NCBI GenBank assembly: GCA_012103075.1
Contig: JAAVLQ010000002.1
Location: forward strand, 389,001-453,000
Length of the DNA: 64,000 nucleotides
Direction of reading: 5' to 3'
From: Brucella cytisi
GTDB taxonomy: Bacteria > Pseudomonadota > Alphaproteobacteria > Rhizobiales > Rhizobiaceae
Part shown: one piece after another, positions 1 to 7,287 of the stretch
How the letters are laid out: each line of letters starts with the position of its first letter
How positions within the stretch are numbered: position 1 is the stretch's first letter
Notes under the pieces: model-generated
The model's input: the letters and a program-made list of their open reading frames with translations, nothing else
Database searches by the model: none
What the model was told of the DNA's origin: nothing
Made by a program: the position numbers and the translations under genes

Positions 1-1
1 C

Positions 2-46
2 TTTCCGGTGACCGATATCGAGCAGGCCTACAAGGTCGGCCTGTAA
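2..46 (+). CDS. C-terminal end of an unidentified protein (cut by window edge)
   Basis: Only the last 14 codons are inside the window; they read FPVTDIEQAYKVGL and end in TAA at 44-46. A terminator-like hairpin follows about 27 bases later, which supports a true gene end. The fragment is too short to assign a family or function. Confidence 0.5.
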   Translation, partial: FPVTDIEQAYKVGL

Positions 47-72
47 CCATCATCACAGTTTGCGCAATTTCG

Positions 73-96
73 GGTCCGCCAGCAGCGGGCCTTTTT
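73..96 (+). terminator. Putative rho-independent terminator
   Basis: A 7-bp stem (73-79 with 85-91, including one G-T wobble) is followed by a run of five T at 92-96. It lies just after the stop codon of the partial gene at the window start. Confidence 0.55.
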
Positions 97-302
97 GTTG
101 CGCCTGCATGAGGCCACCGTATGCCATTTTTAGCGCCTATCACCACGACTACCAACCAAACACGAGAAGACTGTATGTCCCATGACAGACAGGGCGCGGG
201 TGCGCGCCTTCCACACGAAGAACTCCTGCGTCGCGCGGAGGCTTACCGGGATCGCGCCTGCCAACGATAACAAGCCTATGCAGGCCGCAGCCTAAAGAGA
301 AA

Positions 303-322
303 AGGCGGGCATTTGCCCGCCT
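303..322 (-). terminator. Terminator of the RcnB-like gene
   Basis: A perfect 9-bp inverted repeat, AGGCGGGCA (303-311) against TGCCCGCCT (314-322), lies 15 bases past the stop codon of the leftward gene. Read on the minus strand it is followed by a T-rich tail. Confidence 0.7.
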
Positions 323-336
323 CTAACGTGGTTGTC

Positions 337-684
337 CTATTGTGCAGCGAGAATGCCTGCGATCAGTCCGGTGGCCCCTGCAATGAGAAGGTACTGGTTG
401 TCGACCTTTACCCAATGCTGGCCACGGCCGGGCTTACGAAGGCCATAGCGCTTGTAGTCGCGGATTTCCTGATGGCGACGCCAATCGCTGTAACGCTGCC
501 CCTTCGACCACTGATGGCGGCCATAGTCGCGGCGATCATGGCGATAAAACTCCTTACCGTGATGCGGGCGCTGTGGCTCATAGCGATGTGGAGCAGGTTT
601 GCTGTGATGATAATCGCGAGCCTGTGCCATTGGTGCGGCAACGAAAGTTATTGCGATGGCGGCTAGTACAGCTTTCTTGAACAT
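337..684 (-). CDS. RcnB-like periplasmic protein
   Basis: A 115-residue protein. I chose the ATG at 684 because it follows an AAAGGAG ribosome-binding site and begins a classical signal peptide (MFKKAVLAAIAITFVAAPMAQA); the longer upstream reading frame has neither. The mature part is very rich in His, Arg and Tyr, and the end (HWVKVDNQYLLIAGATGLIA) matches the conserved tail of the RcnB family. E. coli RcnB is a periplasmic protein in nickel/cobalt homeostasis. Most alphaproteobacterial members are uncharacterised, so a metal role is only inferred. The gene stands alone, with its own terminator downstream. Confidence 0.8.
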   Translation of the reverse strand: MFKKAVLAAIAITFVAAPMAQARDYHHSKPAPHRYEPQRPHHGKEFYRHDRRDYGRHQWSKGQRYSDWRRHQEIRDYKRYGLRKPGRGQHWVKVDNQYLLIAGATGLIAGILAAQ

Positions 685-835
685 GAATGCTCTCCTTTGT
701 TGTCCGCAAGATATCGGGAGCGAACTGAACGCCAGATGAACAGACGAAGGTGCAAACATTAAATAAAAATCAATGTGATATTTTCTATTCATTAACCATA
801 AGACTAACCACCACACCACAAAAACGAGGAAAAAT

Positions 836-1075
836 ATGCTTGAAGAAGCAGAAGACCGCGCCGCGCGAGCGGCTGTTGAAGGGCGGCAGAAGAGGGCAGG
901 CGGGAAGGTTATAAGTTACCTGCCAACACCTTATAACGACAATGTGCCATGCGGCTGGATTGCACTTGAAGGATTTGTTGACCCGCCAGAGACGCCACCC
1001 GGATACAAGGTAGAGTTGAAGCGGGATACATTTATGGGCTTCGTGACGGCCTATAGATTTGTGCCAGTTGCCCAG
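836..1075 (+). CDS. Small hypothetical protein, phage-like region
   Basis: The reading frame starts at ATG 836 with MLEEAEDRAARAA and contains a Trp/Pro-rich middle (GWIALEGFVDPPETPPGY). I recognise no family. In the sequence as given it runs without a stop into the next gene's start, so the true end is uncertain; an indel near 1050-1080 may have removed the stop, or the two could be one protein. It opens a run of small, tightly packed genes typical of phage or mobile-element cargo. Confidence 0.4.
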
Positions 1076-1404
1076 CGACCGGCACTCGTCATCATCGAAT
1101 CCCCTACGGCGGTGACGTTGAGCGCAACAAGGCCTACGCCCGCTCCTGCCTGCTGGATAGCCTGCGACGAGGCGAAGCGCCCATTGTCAGCCACTTGCTG
1201 CACACGCAAGTGCTGGACGACCGCAATAAATTTGAACACAAGTGGGGCATTGAGGCTGGCCTCGCATGGTATCACGTAGCGGAGAAATGCGTTGTTTACA
1301 GTGACCGTGGCATCAGCGGTGGTATGATCGAAGGCATTGATCGGGCCAAGCGATTTGGCGTGCTGGTCGAGTTCCGCAATATTGAAGCAAGCGCAGCTGC
1401 TTGA
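1061..1404 (+). CDS. DUF7768/SLOG-like small protein, frameshifted
   Basis: The protein begins near PALVIIESP in one frame and continues as YGGDVERNKAYARSC, then HLLHTQVLDDRNKFEHKWGI and RGISGGMIEGIDRAKRFG in the next frame to the stop at 1404. The break is at the C run 1101-1104: one extra C restores ESPYGGDVERNKAYA. This layout resembles DUF7768 proteins, which look like SLOG/YpsA-type nucleotide-binding folds and are common in phages. Function is unknown. The start is uncertain; GTG 1061 is one option. The shift looks like a homopolymer error and not decay, because the downstream frame stays fully coding. Confidence 0.6.
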
Positions 1405-1424
1405 AAGCGCCGCAGGAGAAAACC

Positions 1425-1833
1425 ATGAGTAACCTTGAAACAGCAATTGCGGTGGCGGCAGCGGCGCATATGGACCAGAAGAGCGATAACGGCGATCCGT
1501 ACATTCTGCATCCACTGCGCGTTATGATGGCTCAGGAGACGCGCGAAACGCAGATCCTCGCTGTTATGCACGACATGATCGAGCACACGAATACCTCCCC
1601 TGAACGATATCTATTCGTTCGGTTTTGATGATGACATCGTGCTGGCTTTGAATGCGATCACCCGTCGCGATGACGAAGATTACTTAGTGTTTGTCAAAAG
1701 GGCCTGCTCTAACCCTATCGCGCGACCGGTCAAAATCGCAGACCTGCGCGATAATCTGTGCACTTACGGCGACGACGAGGAACATCGGGTGCGCTATACA
1801 AAAGCCCTCGAAATGATCGGGGAGACGCCATGA
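1425..1833 (+). CDS. HD-domain phosphohydrolase (SpoT/MESH1-like), frameshifted
   Basis: It starts at ATG 1425 behind a clear AGGAGAA site. The N-terminal half shows the H...HD arrangement of small RelA/SpoT-type hydrolases: AAHMDQKSDNGDPYILHP, then AVMHDMIEHTNT. The second half (FGFDDDIVLALNAITRR, then RPVKIADLRDNL) is in another frame. Removing one C from the run at 1597-1600 joins them. Such stand-alone HD proteins hydrolyse (p)ppGpp-like nucleotides or other phosphates; the substrate here is unknown. The stop overlaps the next start (ATGA at 1830), so this is a translationally coupled operon of phage-type small genes. Confidence 0.65.
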
Positions 1834-2160
1834 TCCACTTCAACGTTGGCGATCAGGTCGTCTGCATCGACGCCAAGGTCGGCTTTGAGCAGTTCATCGA
1901 GATCAAGGAAGGCGAGGTCTACACCATAAGCTGGATCGCCCGTTCGAGCATTACACACAGGGCAGTTACATCGGCGTTCACCTGAAGGGCGTCGATCGAG
2001 GATCTGCCCGCAGTTCGGATATGACAATCCGCCGTTTGCGGCGCGTCGGTTTCGTCCGCTAGTTCGCGATAAGCTGACTTCGGTACGGGGACTGCTTGCG
2101 GGCGGGGCAGTAACCGAGAAATTCGAAGAGCCGAAGCGGAAAGTGAGAGAGGAAATCTAA
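1830..2160 (+). CDS. Small hypothetical protein, two frameshifts
   Basis: It starts at ATG 1830, overlapping the HD gene stop. The N-terminal part reads MIHFNVGDQVVCIDAKVGF and EIKEGEVYTISWI, resembling a short beta-barrel phage protein. A middle stretch (FEHYTQGSYIGVHLKGVDR) and a C-terminal stretch (ICPQFGYDNPPFAARRFRP to VREEI) lie in the two other frames. One missing G near 1937 and one near 2002 would restore a single protein of about 110 residues. The final TAA at 2158-2160 overlaps the next ATG (TAATG). No known family is recognised. Confidence 0.5.
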
Positions 2161-2471
2161 TGGTTCCAGATGCACGAATTGACCGTGAGACGGCTGAATG
2201 GGCGCGCGTAGGTGCAGTCCTAGAAGGCCAGCCCGTCTATGACCCGCGTGCCATCACCTCCGACGGCGGCAGCACGAGCTACTACAAGCTACCGCCACAA
2301 GCGATTGAACTGAACGATCTGATCGAGCAGAAAGGCATGTCCTTTGCGCTCGGCAACATCTTCAAGGCTTGCTATCGGTTCGGGGAAAAAGACGCGGCCA
2401 GTCGAATGTATGACTTGAACAAGATCATATACTTCGCGGAGAGGCTGAAAGCTGTGGAAACGCGAAGGTAA
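2160..2471 (+). CDS. DUF3310-like phage protein
   Basis: A 103-residue intact protein whose start overlaps the preceding stop (TAATG). Residues about 40-100 (SYYKLPPQAIELNDLI, then SFALGNIFKACYRFGEKD, then MYDLNKIIYFAERL) follow the DUF3310 pattern of phage nucleotide-kinase-associated proteins: an N-terminal target region, the GN.hKa..R.G.K segment, and a DL.K...hhh.L helix. Function is unknown. It is the last gene of the small rightward operon starting at 836. Confidence 0.6.
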   Translation: MVPDARIDRETAEWARVGAVLEGQPVYDPRAITSDGGSTSYYKLPPQAIELNDLIEQKGMSFALGNIFKACYRFGEKDAASRMYDLNKIIYFAERLKAVETRR

Positions 2472-2702
2472 ATGTAGCCAGTCGTGCACACCCTTTGGGC
2501 GCTTATCTACGAAAAGAACGCTTTCGCGATGAGCCACCGCATGACCGCCTAAGTATATTGGAAAGCTTTGTCCAATCTTCTGAGGGGATGACATCTGTTT
2601 GTGCGCGTCTTCAATCTCGCGCGGCGTAGCAACAGCATGTTTCAATATGCTAAGATTAGTGGCGGGTACGGTAAGGCCGATATTCTCTTCATGGTTATTC
2701 AT
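2289..2702 (-). CDS. Possible small hypothetical protein, antisense overlap
   Basis: From ATG 2702, preceded by an AAAGAGAG purine stretch, the frame reads MNNHEENIGLTVPATNLSIL. It has reasonable codon usage until roughly 2475, where it begins to overlap the DUF3310 gene on the other strand. The true C-terminus is probably near 2475, with a stop lost to an indel. No family is recognised. It is included because the 230 bases before the overlap are otherwise unexplained. Confidence 0.3.
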   Translation of the reverse strand: MNNHEENIGLTVPATNLSILKHAVATPREIEDAHKQMSSPQKIGQSFPIYLGGHAVAHRESVLFVDKRPKGVHDWLHLPSRFHSFQPLREVYDLVQVIHSTGRVFFPEPIASLEDVAERKGHAFLLDQIVQFNRLWR

Positions 2703-2836
2703 TTTACTCTCTCTTTCGTGTTGGCTCCCTTGCCGAACAATTAAAATAAACAAGGTCGGGCGAATGCCCGACCCTAAAGCCAACTTCTTTCATTCGTGCC
2801 AGTACATCCGTGGTCACAAGAAAGAAGAAGCCTCAT

Positions 2837-3045
2837 TTACGCTGCCTGCAAATTACATACAGTCATTTTCCCAGACTTGCGATCCTGTTCCAGTCATAAG
2901 TCAGTTTCTGGCCCTCATTGAGCGTATGCAAGCCTGCGTGCTCAACTGCAGAAATATGAACAAATGCATCCAAGCCGCCATTGTCAGGCTGAATAAAGCC
3001 AAAGCCTTTTGCTGCATTAAACCATTTAACTGTGCCGGTGTTCAT
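2837..3045 (-). CDS. Cold-shock protein (CspA family), frameshifted
   Basis: The start at ATG 3045 follows an AAGGGG site. The N-terminus [20 protein letters not shown] carries RNP1 (KGFGFI), and RNP2 (DAFVHIS) follows. After LNEGQKLTY the given frame ends early, but one added base near 2894 gives [18 protein letters not shown] and a stop at 2837, the standard 69-residue length. CspA proteins are RNA chaperones that melt structured mRNA. A strong promoter about 140 bases upstream implies a long 5' leader, as for regulated cspA genes. It lies among phage-like genes, so it may belong to the mobile segment. Confidence 0.85.
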
Positions 3046-3184
3046 GTGAACCCCTTTCATAACAATATTGATAGCTGCGTTTGAAAAACGCAGAGATGAA
3101 ACGATTTTTAAAGGGAGTTTTCGTTCAGGGCACGGTGCTAATCGCGCAAGGATCAAAGCTCAGCAAGAAAATCTCGATGGTTTT

Positions 3185-3212
3185 ATTTTAGTGGTTAAAT
3201 AAAGTTTGTCAA
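3185..3212 (-). promoter_or_regulatory. Sigma70-type promoter of the cold-shock gene
   Basis: On the minus strand TTGACA (3207-3212) and TAAAAT (3185-3190) are separated by 16 bases in AT-rich DNA. Transcription would start near 3178, giving an untranslated leader of about 130 bases before the ATG at 3045. Confidence 0.65.
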
Positions 3213-3376
3213 ACTATTAATATATTGCGGTTAATTTAATTGATGAAAAATACTTAAATCGCTTAATATTTTCGTTGTTTTACGTAAGCGCAGAATTTCT
3301 GCACACCTTCTGAAGCGCAGTGCTCTCAGGCATGAAGTGTCCACCAAAATAGGTGGACGCCAAATCATGGAAGAAG

Positions 3377-3736
3377 ATGAGCAAAGACTGCGGGTGCGGC
3401 TTGTGGGTATCCGACACGTTGGCCAGCGTCGATGACGGTGATCGTCCTGAGTATGCGATGGTCTTTCCAGATGCTAGCCGCGGCTATCGGTACGGCTTCG
3501 CATCGAGTGGTGTAGACGCTCCATCGCTGAAGCTGCCCGTCAACCAATTGAATGACCTTGCAAATAATATGTCAGATGCGTTGGACGAATGGCAGGATGG
3601 CGAGTTCATGGCCGTGATCCTTCCTCGCAGCCACAGCAAAGGCTGGCCGGTCATGTTTGGCAGCGCAAAATCCCAGCAAGACCCTATTTCGCAGCAGGCA
3701 GCAAATGCCAGTAAGGTGGAGAAGTCACATGAGTGA
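3377..3736 (+). CDS. Hypothetical protein, mobile-element region
   Basis: A 119-residue intact frame. I prefer ATG 3377 (MSKDCGCGLWVSDTLA), preceded by GGAAGAAG, over the GTG at 3353, which overlaps a small inverted repeat (GTCCACC/GGTGGAC, 3339-3357). Segments such as ASRGYRYGFASSG and DALDEWQDGEFMAVILPRS are soluble in character, with no signal peptide or membrane segment. I do not recognise a family. The next gene overlaps its end, so the two are probably co-expressed. Confidence 0.5.
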   Translation: MSKDCGCGLWVSDTLASVDDGDRPEYAMVFPDASRGYRYGFASSGVDAPSLKLPVNQLNDLANNMSDALDEWQDGEFMAVILPRSHSKGWPVMFGSAKSQQDPISQQAANASKVEKSHE

Positions 3737-4241
3737 GATTGTCACAATGCAGCCGGGCCTTCGCGCCTTGGTGATGTTCGAGAAAGTGCTGGAGGGGTGC
3801 GTGACCTTTCCGTGCACGGACGCCAGCAGTATGCCCCACGTGCGACCGGGGAATTTGTCATTGTCGATAAGAACGATCGAGAGCCGGTACACGGCGAGCT
3901 CTATGTGGTCAGCTTCGGGCCGAGACGACATCAGCATCATATCTGCATGGTGCGCCGGAAAACTGGCATCACGTGGCGGTGCAGTGATCGGCCTCAAGAT
4001 GGATGGGAAGTCGGAGCCGTGCGAAACGACGAACTGCGGCAGATACGTCGGGAGCTGGACAGGCAGCATTCAGAAGGCTTGCCGCGGGATCAGTTCATTG
4101 CAGGCCCAGATGGTCACTGGCGCTTGGAGCGAGGGACCGTATGCCAGTGAAGGCGACAGCTTCGATCATTCGTGTGATTGCCTCGTTGGCCGCGTGATCG
4201 GCATTTATGCGCCAAGCTTCGAGGAGCCGAGCCGGGGATGA
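3729..4241 (+). CDS. Hypothetical phage-like protein, two frameshifts
   Basis: It starts at ATG 3729 (MSEIVTMQPGLRALVMFEK), overlapping the previous gene. The coding signal then moves frame: GEFVIVDKNDREPVHGELYV and HICMVRRKTGITWRC (from about 3795), and finally PYASEGDSFDHSCDCLVGRV to the TGA at 4241. The middle part (a short hydrophobic strand, DKNDREPVHGELYVV, MVRR) is loosely reminiscent of S24/LexA-type phage repressors, but no catalytic Ser/Lys can be placed with confidence. One-base changes near 3790 and 4136 would restore about 170 residues. Confidence 0.4.
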   Translation: MSEIVTMQPGLRALVMFEKVLEGCVTFPCTDASSMPHVRPGNLSLSIRTIESRYTASSMWSASGRDDISIISAWCAGKLASRGGAVIGLKMDGKSEPCETTNCGRYVGSWTGSIQKACRGISSLQAQMVTGAWSEGPYASEGDSFDHSCDCLVGRVIGIYAPSFEEPSRG

Positions 4242-4405
4242 CTGCAATGCGTTTGATTCTATCTCTGCAGCTACGTTTCTGGAACTGGATGGCTGCTTAT
4301 TGCGACAGGAAGGCGGATAGTCTGTGGACAGAATATGAGGAGAGAGAGGAGACCGAGAACCGACACCGTGTCGGATTTGTCCCGGGTAACATGACGATCC
4401 ATTAG
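4238..4405 (+). CDS. Small hypothetical protein
   Basis: A 55-residue frame whose ATG (4238) overlaps the previous stop. It reads MTAMRLILSLQLRFWNWMAA and then a charged tail; a short amphipathic or membrane-associated helix is likely. The stop at 4403-4405 abuts the left end of the IS630 element, and the stop would be the same without the insertion. No family is recognised. Confidence 0.4.
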   Translation: MTAMRLILSLQLRFWNWMAAYCDRKADSLWTEYEEREETENRHRVGFVPGNMTIH

Positions 4406-5450
4406 AGCGTTTCCGTTTTTCTCTGAATCGAATGCGCTTCCCAAATCAGTTTTGTTCTGATTCACTGATGCTGGCTGGATGGAGGCCAGCGTTGGATGAC
4501 CGCACCGATATCGAATGATCTTCGAGAGCGCGTTATTGCCGCCGTGCTGAGTGGCGAAAGCGTTCGTTCAGTGGCGACGCGGTTTGAAATTGCCGCATCT
4601 TCAGTCGTAAAATGGTCCCAGCGCCATCGTGCGACCGGATCGGTTCATCCCGGCAAGATGGGCGGCCACCGCAAGCGGATACTCGAACCGCATCGTGATA
4701 TCATTGTGCAACGGCTCGCCGAGAACCCACACCTGACACTCCATGGCCTGAAGGCGGCGTTGACCGAGCGGGGTATTTCCGTCTCGCACAATACGATCTG
4801 GGAATTCATTCGCAGTGAAGGGCTGCGCTTCAAAAAAAAACACTATTCGCCCTTGAGCAAGCTCGTGCCGACGTCGCTCGCAAAAGACAGCGCTGGAAGA
4901 CCCTGCAAAATCACCTTGATCCCGAACGGCTGGTCTTCATTGATGAGACCCGGATCAAGACCAACATGTCGCCGATCAGAGGCTGGGGTCCAAAAGGCAA
5001 GCGACTGCGGGCATTTGCACCGCATGGCCACTGGCGCACGCTGACATTCCCGGGCGCTTTGAGAAACGATCAGCTTACAGCACCCTGTGTCTTCGACGGA
5101 CCGATGAACGGCCAGTGTTTCCGCGCCTATGTCGAGCAGCAGTTGGTCCCGGTGCTCGCCGGGCGACATTGTCGTCATGGACAATCTCGGCAGCCATAAG
5201 TCGGCAACCATCCGTCAATTGATCAAAGCCGCCGGTGCGCGCCTCTGGTTCCTGCCACCCTATTCGCCGGACCTCAATCCGATCGAACAAGCCTTTTCCA
5301 AGATCAAGCATTGGATGAGAAATGCACAAAAGCGCACCATCGAAGACACATGGCGTCATATCGGCAGGCTGGTCGAAACCATCCAGCCCGCCGAATGCCA
5401 AAACTATTTGGAAAACGCCGGATATGGTTCCGTTAAAAGGTGAAACGCTC
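4405..5450 (+). mobile_element. IS630-family insertion sequence, 1046 bp
   Basis: The ends are the inverted repeats GAGCGTTTC (4405-4413) and GAAACGCTC (5442-5450), directly flanked by TA on both sides (4403-4404 and 5451-5452). This is the TA target duplication expected of IS630/Tc1-mariner elements. It carries one rightward transposase. It sits between the arms of an older inverted repeat (GGGTAAC near 4383 and GTTACCC at 5453). Confidence 0.85.
4496..5443 (+). CDS. IS630-family DDE transposase, two frame changes
   Basis: The first segment (from 4496) carries the helix-turn-helix: [20 protein letters not shown], and [17 protein letters not shown]. The catalytic triad follows in later frames: D in LVFIDET, D in [12 protein letters not shown] in [14 protein letters not shown]. 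The first frame change is a -1 step on a run of nine A (4832-4840), giving FKKK then [10 protein letters not shown]; this could be programmed slippage. The second, near 5156-5160, between VPVL and [10 protein letters not shown], has no slippery site and is either an error or an inactivating mutation. About 310 residues in all, normal for the family. Confidence 0.85.
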
Positions 5451-5529
5451 TAGTTACCCTATTCGTTACCCGAACAAGATTTGCTAATCGCTACCGTATG
5501 AATTTTAGGTGCTAAGTGCTTGGTTTTAC

Positions 5530-5605
5530 TGGTGCCGCTTGCGTGACTCGAACACGCGACCCCATCATTACGAATGATGTGCTCTACCAACTGAGCTAAA
5601 GCGGC
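5530..5605 (-). tRNA. tRNA-Thr (anticodon CGT)
   Basis: On the minus strand the acceptor arm is GCCGCTT paired with AAGCGGC, with CCA encoded at 5530-5532. The D-arm reads GCTCAGTTGGTAGAGC, the anticodon stem is CATCA/TGATG around loop TTCGTAA (anticodon CGT, threonine), and the T-arm contains GTTCGAG. All arms pair. The phage-like segment and the IS630 copy lie immediately beyond its 3' end, the usual side for integrated elements. Confidence 0.95.
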
Positions 5606-5830
5606 CCGGAACATTACGTTCCAATTTCCCGAAAGAAGCCAACCGTTTCCGGCTGGACGGTGCGCTGATAACCAAAAGTACGGAGGAAAGCAAGGCCCAA
5701 ATCAAACAATCTCGTTGTTTGTTAGAAAGCGTTCACAACATGTACATCTTCAGTGCCGGGCAGGGTGGAAAGCGGCCGGTTTTACAGCGGGCACGCGATA
5801 ACTACCCATCGAGTATGAAACGTTGGAACC

Positions 5831-5852
5831 GCGCCAGCCTTCAAGCTGGCGC
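5831..5852 (-). terminator. Hairpin after nitronate monooxygenase gene
   Basis: A perfect 8-bp stem GCGCCAGC (5831-5838) / GCTGGCGC (5845-5852) with a 6-base loop, 21 bases past the leftward stop codon. It lacks a strong T run, so its termination strength is uncertain. Confidence 0.5.
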
Positions 5853-5873
5853 GTTGCTGCGGCGCTCAAAGAA

Positions 5874-6843
5874 TTAATTGCCCGAGCAAAGACGCTGGCG
5901 GGTGTCGTGATATTCACGCTCCAGCCGGTCGACCAGTTGCCCGGCAGGCGTCACTTCGTGGATGGCGCCAATCCCTTGGCCGCAGCCCCAGATATCCTTC
6001 CGTGCCTTGGCTCCTTCCTGTTGAGCCTTGTCGAAATCCATCTTGGATGGATCGGCTTCCGGCAGGTTGTCCGGATCGAGACCTGAATTGGCGATCGACG
6101 GCTTCAGGTAATTGCCTCCGATGCCGGTGAAGTAGTTGGAATAGACGATGTCGGATGAATTCGAGTCTACGATCATCTGCTTATAGGCATCTGTCGCGCG
6201 TGCTTCGGTCGTGGCGATGAAGGGTGAGCCGATATAGGCGAGGTCGGCACCCATGGCCTGTGCGGCGAGGATCGAGCCGCCGTTGGCGATGGCGCCTGAA
6301 AGAAGCAGGGGGGCCGTCGAACCAGGAACGGATTTCCTGCACAAGCGCGAAAGGCGATAGCGCGCCGGCGTGGCCGCCGGCACCGGCAGCCACAGCGATA
6401 AGGCCGTCCGCGCCTTTACGGATTGCCGAATTGGCATGGCGGTTGTTAATGACGTCGTGGAGAACGATGCCGCCATAGGAATGGATTGCCGCATTCACCT
6501 CCGGCACGGCACCGAGCGAGGAAATGACGATCGGTACCTTGTATTTCACGCAAAGACCGAGATCGTGCTCAAGGCGCTTGTTGGAGCGGTGCACGATCTG
6601 GTTGACCGCGAAGGGTGCGGATGGCCGATCCGGATGGGCCTTGTCGTAAGCGGCAAGTCCTTCCGTGATCTCTGCCAGCCACTCGTCGAGCTGTGCTTCA
6701 GGACGGGCATTGAGGGCGGGAAAGGAGCCGACGATGCCTGCCTTGCACTGCGCCATTACCAGAGCAGGATGCGAAATGATGAATAGAGGAGCACCAACTA
6801 CCGGGATGCGCAATCTGCTTTTCAGGATATCTGGCAAGGCCAT
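5874..6843 (-). CDS. Nitronate monooxygenase (2-nitropropane dioxygenase family), frameshifted
   Basis: An FMN-dependent TIM-barrel enzyme of about 320 residues that oxidises alkyl nitronates such as propionate-3-nitronate. It starts at ATG 6843 (MALPDILKSRLRIPVVGAPL) with GGAGGA nine bases upstream. N-terminal features include APLFIISHPALVMAQCKAGI and the glycine-rich phosphate loop GADGLIAVAAGAGGHAG. The C-terminal half (LLLSGAIANGGSILAAQAMG, then GSPFIATTEA) is in another frame. Removing one base from the six-G run at 6308-6313 joins them as WFDG-PLLLSG. A palindromic operator just upstream resembles the one before the fadE operon, so the gene may share the MerR-type control inferred there. 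Confidence 0.85.
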
Positions 6844-6862
6844 CTTCAATCGTCCTCCGTGA

Positions 6863-6883
6863 TTGACGTTTGCGTAAACGTAA
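6863..6883 (-). promoter_or_regulatory. Candidate MerR-type operator before nitronate monooxygenase
   Basis: Read on the minus strand the site is TTACGTTTACGCAAACGTCA followed by A, an inverted repeat around a 4-base centre. The 19-base core ACGTTTACGnAAACGTCAA is identical, apart from the one centre base, to the site at 24347-24370 in front of the acyl-CoA dehydrogenase gene. Confidence 0.6.
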
Positions 6884-7287
6884 TGTTTCTAACAGCTCTT
6901 TGCCCAACGGCAATATCAAAAGCGCGCGAGCCGATCTATCGATACGGTCCGCCCGCGCTTTTCCGAGCATTTTGACAGGAAGTTTCGGAAACCGGCTGAT
7001 TGGGACATTCTTGATGCATGGACACTCCCCGGTCAGCAGAATTGCCCAGAGGGGAGGGAATCGCCAGCATACTTCGGGATGTCTCGTTCATTCGCATGAG
7101 GCAGTTCGGCGTTGTTAAACCATACGGATGGGGAAAACCGCAGTCAGAGCTAATATTTGGTGTCTCCGACATGCTTATTGGCTAGTCAAAGCGGGTGATG
7201 AACAGCTAAATGCCTTGATTCAGACGTTAATTTCGCTGAGGCTTATGAAATCGTCTGCATCGGGGACCGCTTGCTCCTGTTGAGGGC
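6884..7287. other. Intergenic stretch, no gene seen
   Basis: About 400 bases between two divergent genes. The open frames here are short, lack ribosome-binding sites and resemble no family. No tRNA, strong hairpin or repeat was found by eye. Confidence 0.5.

Noticed and set aside
175..270. A 31-codon ORF (MSHDRQGAGARLPHEELLRR...) between the first terminator and the RcnB-like gene.
   Set aside because: Only a weak GAGAAG site, very short, and no recognisable family; it could be real but cannot be supported.
3339..3357. Inverted repeat GTCCACC/GGTGGAC considered as a terminator.
   Set aside because: No T run and no gene ends close by; it may be chance or a remnant of an insertion end.
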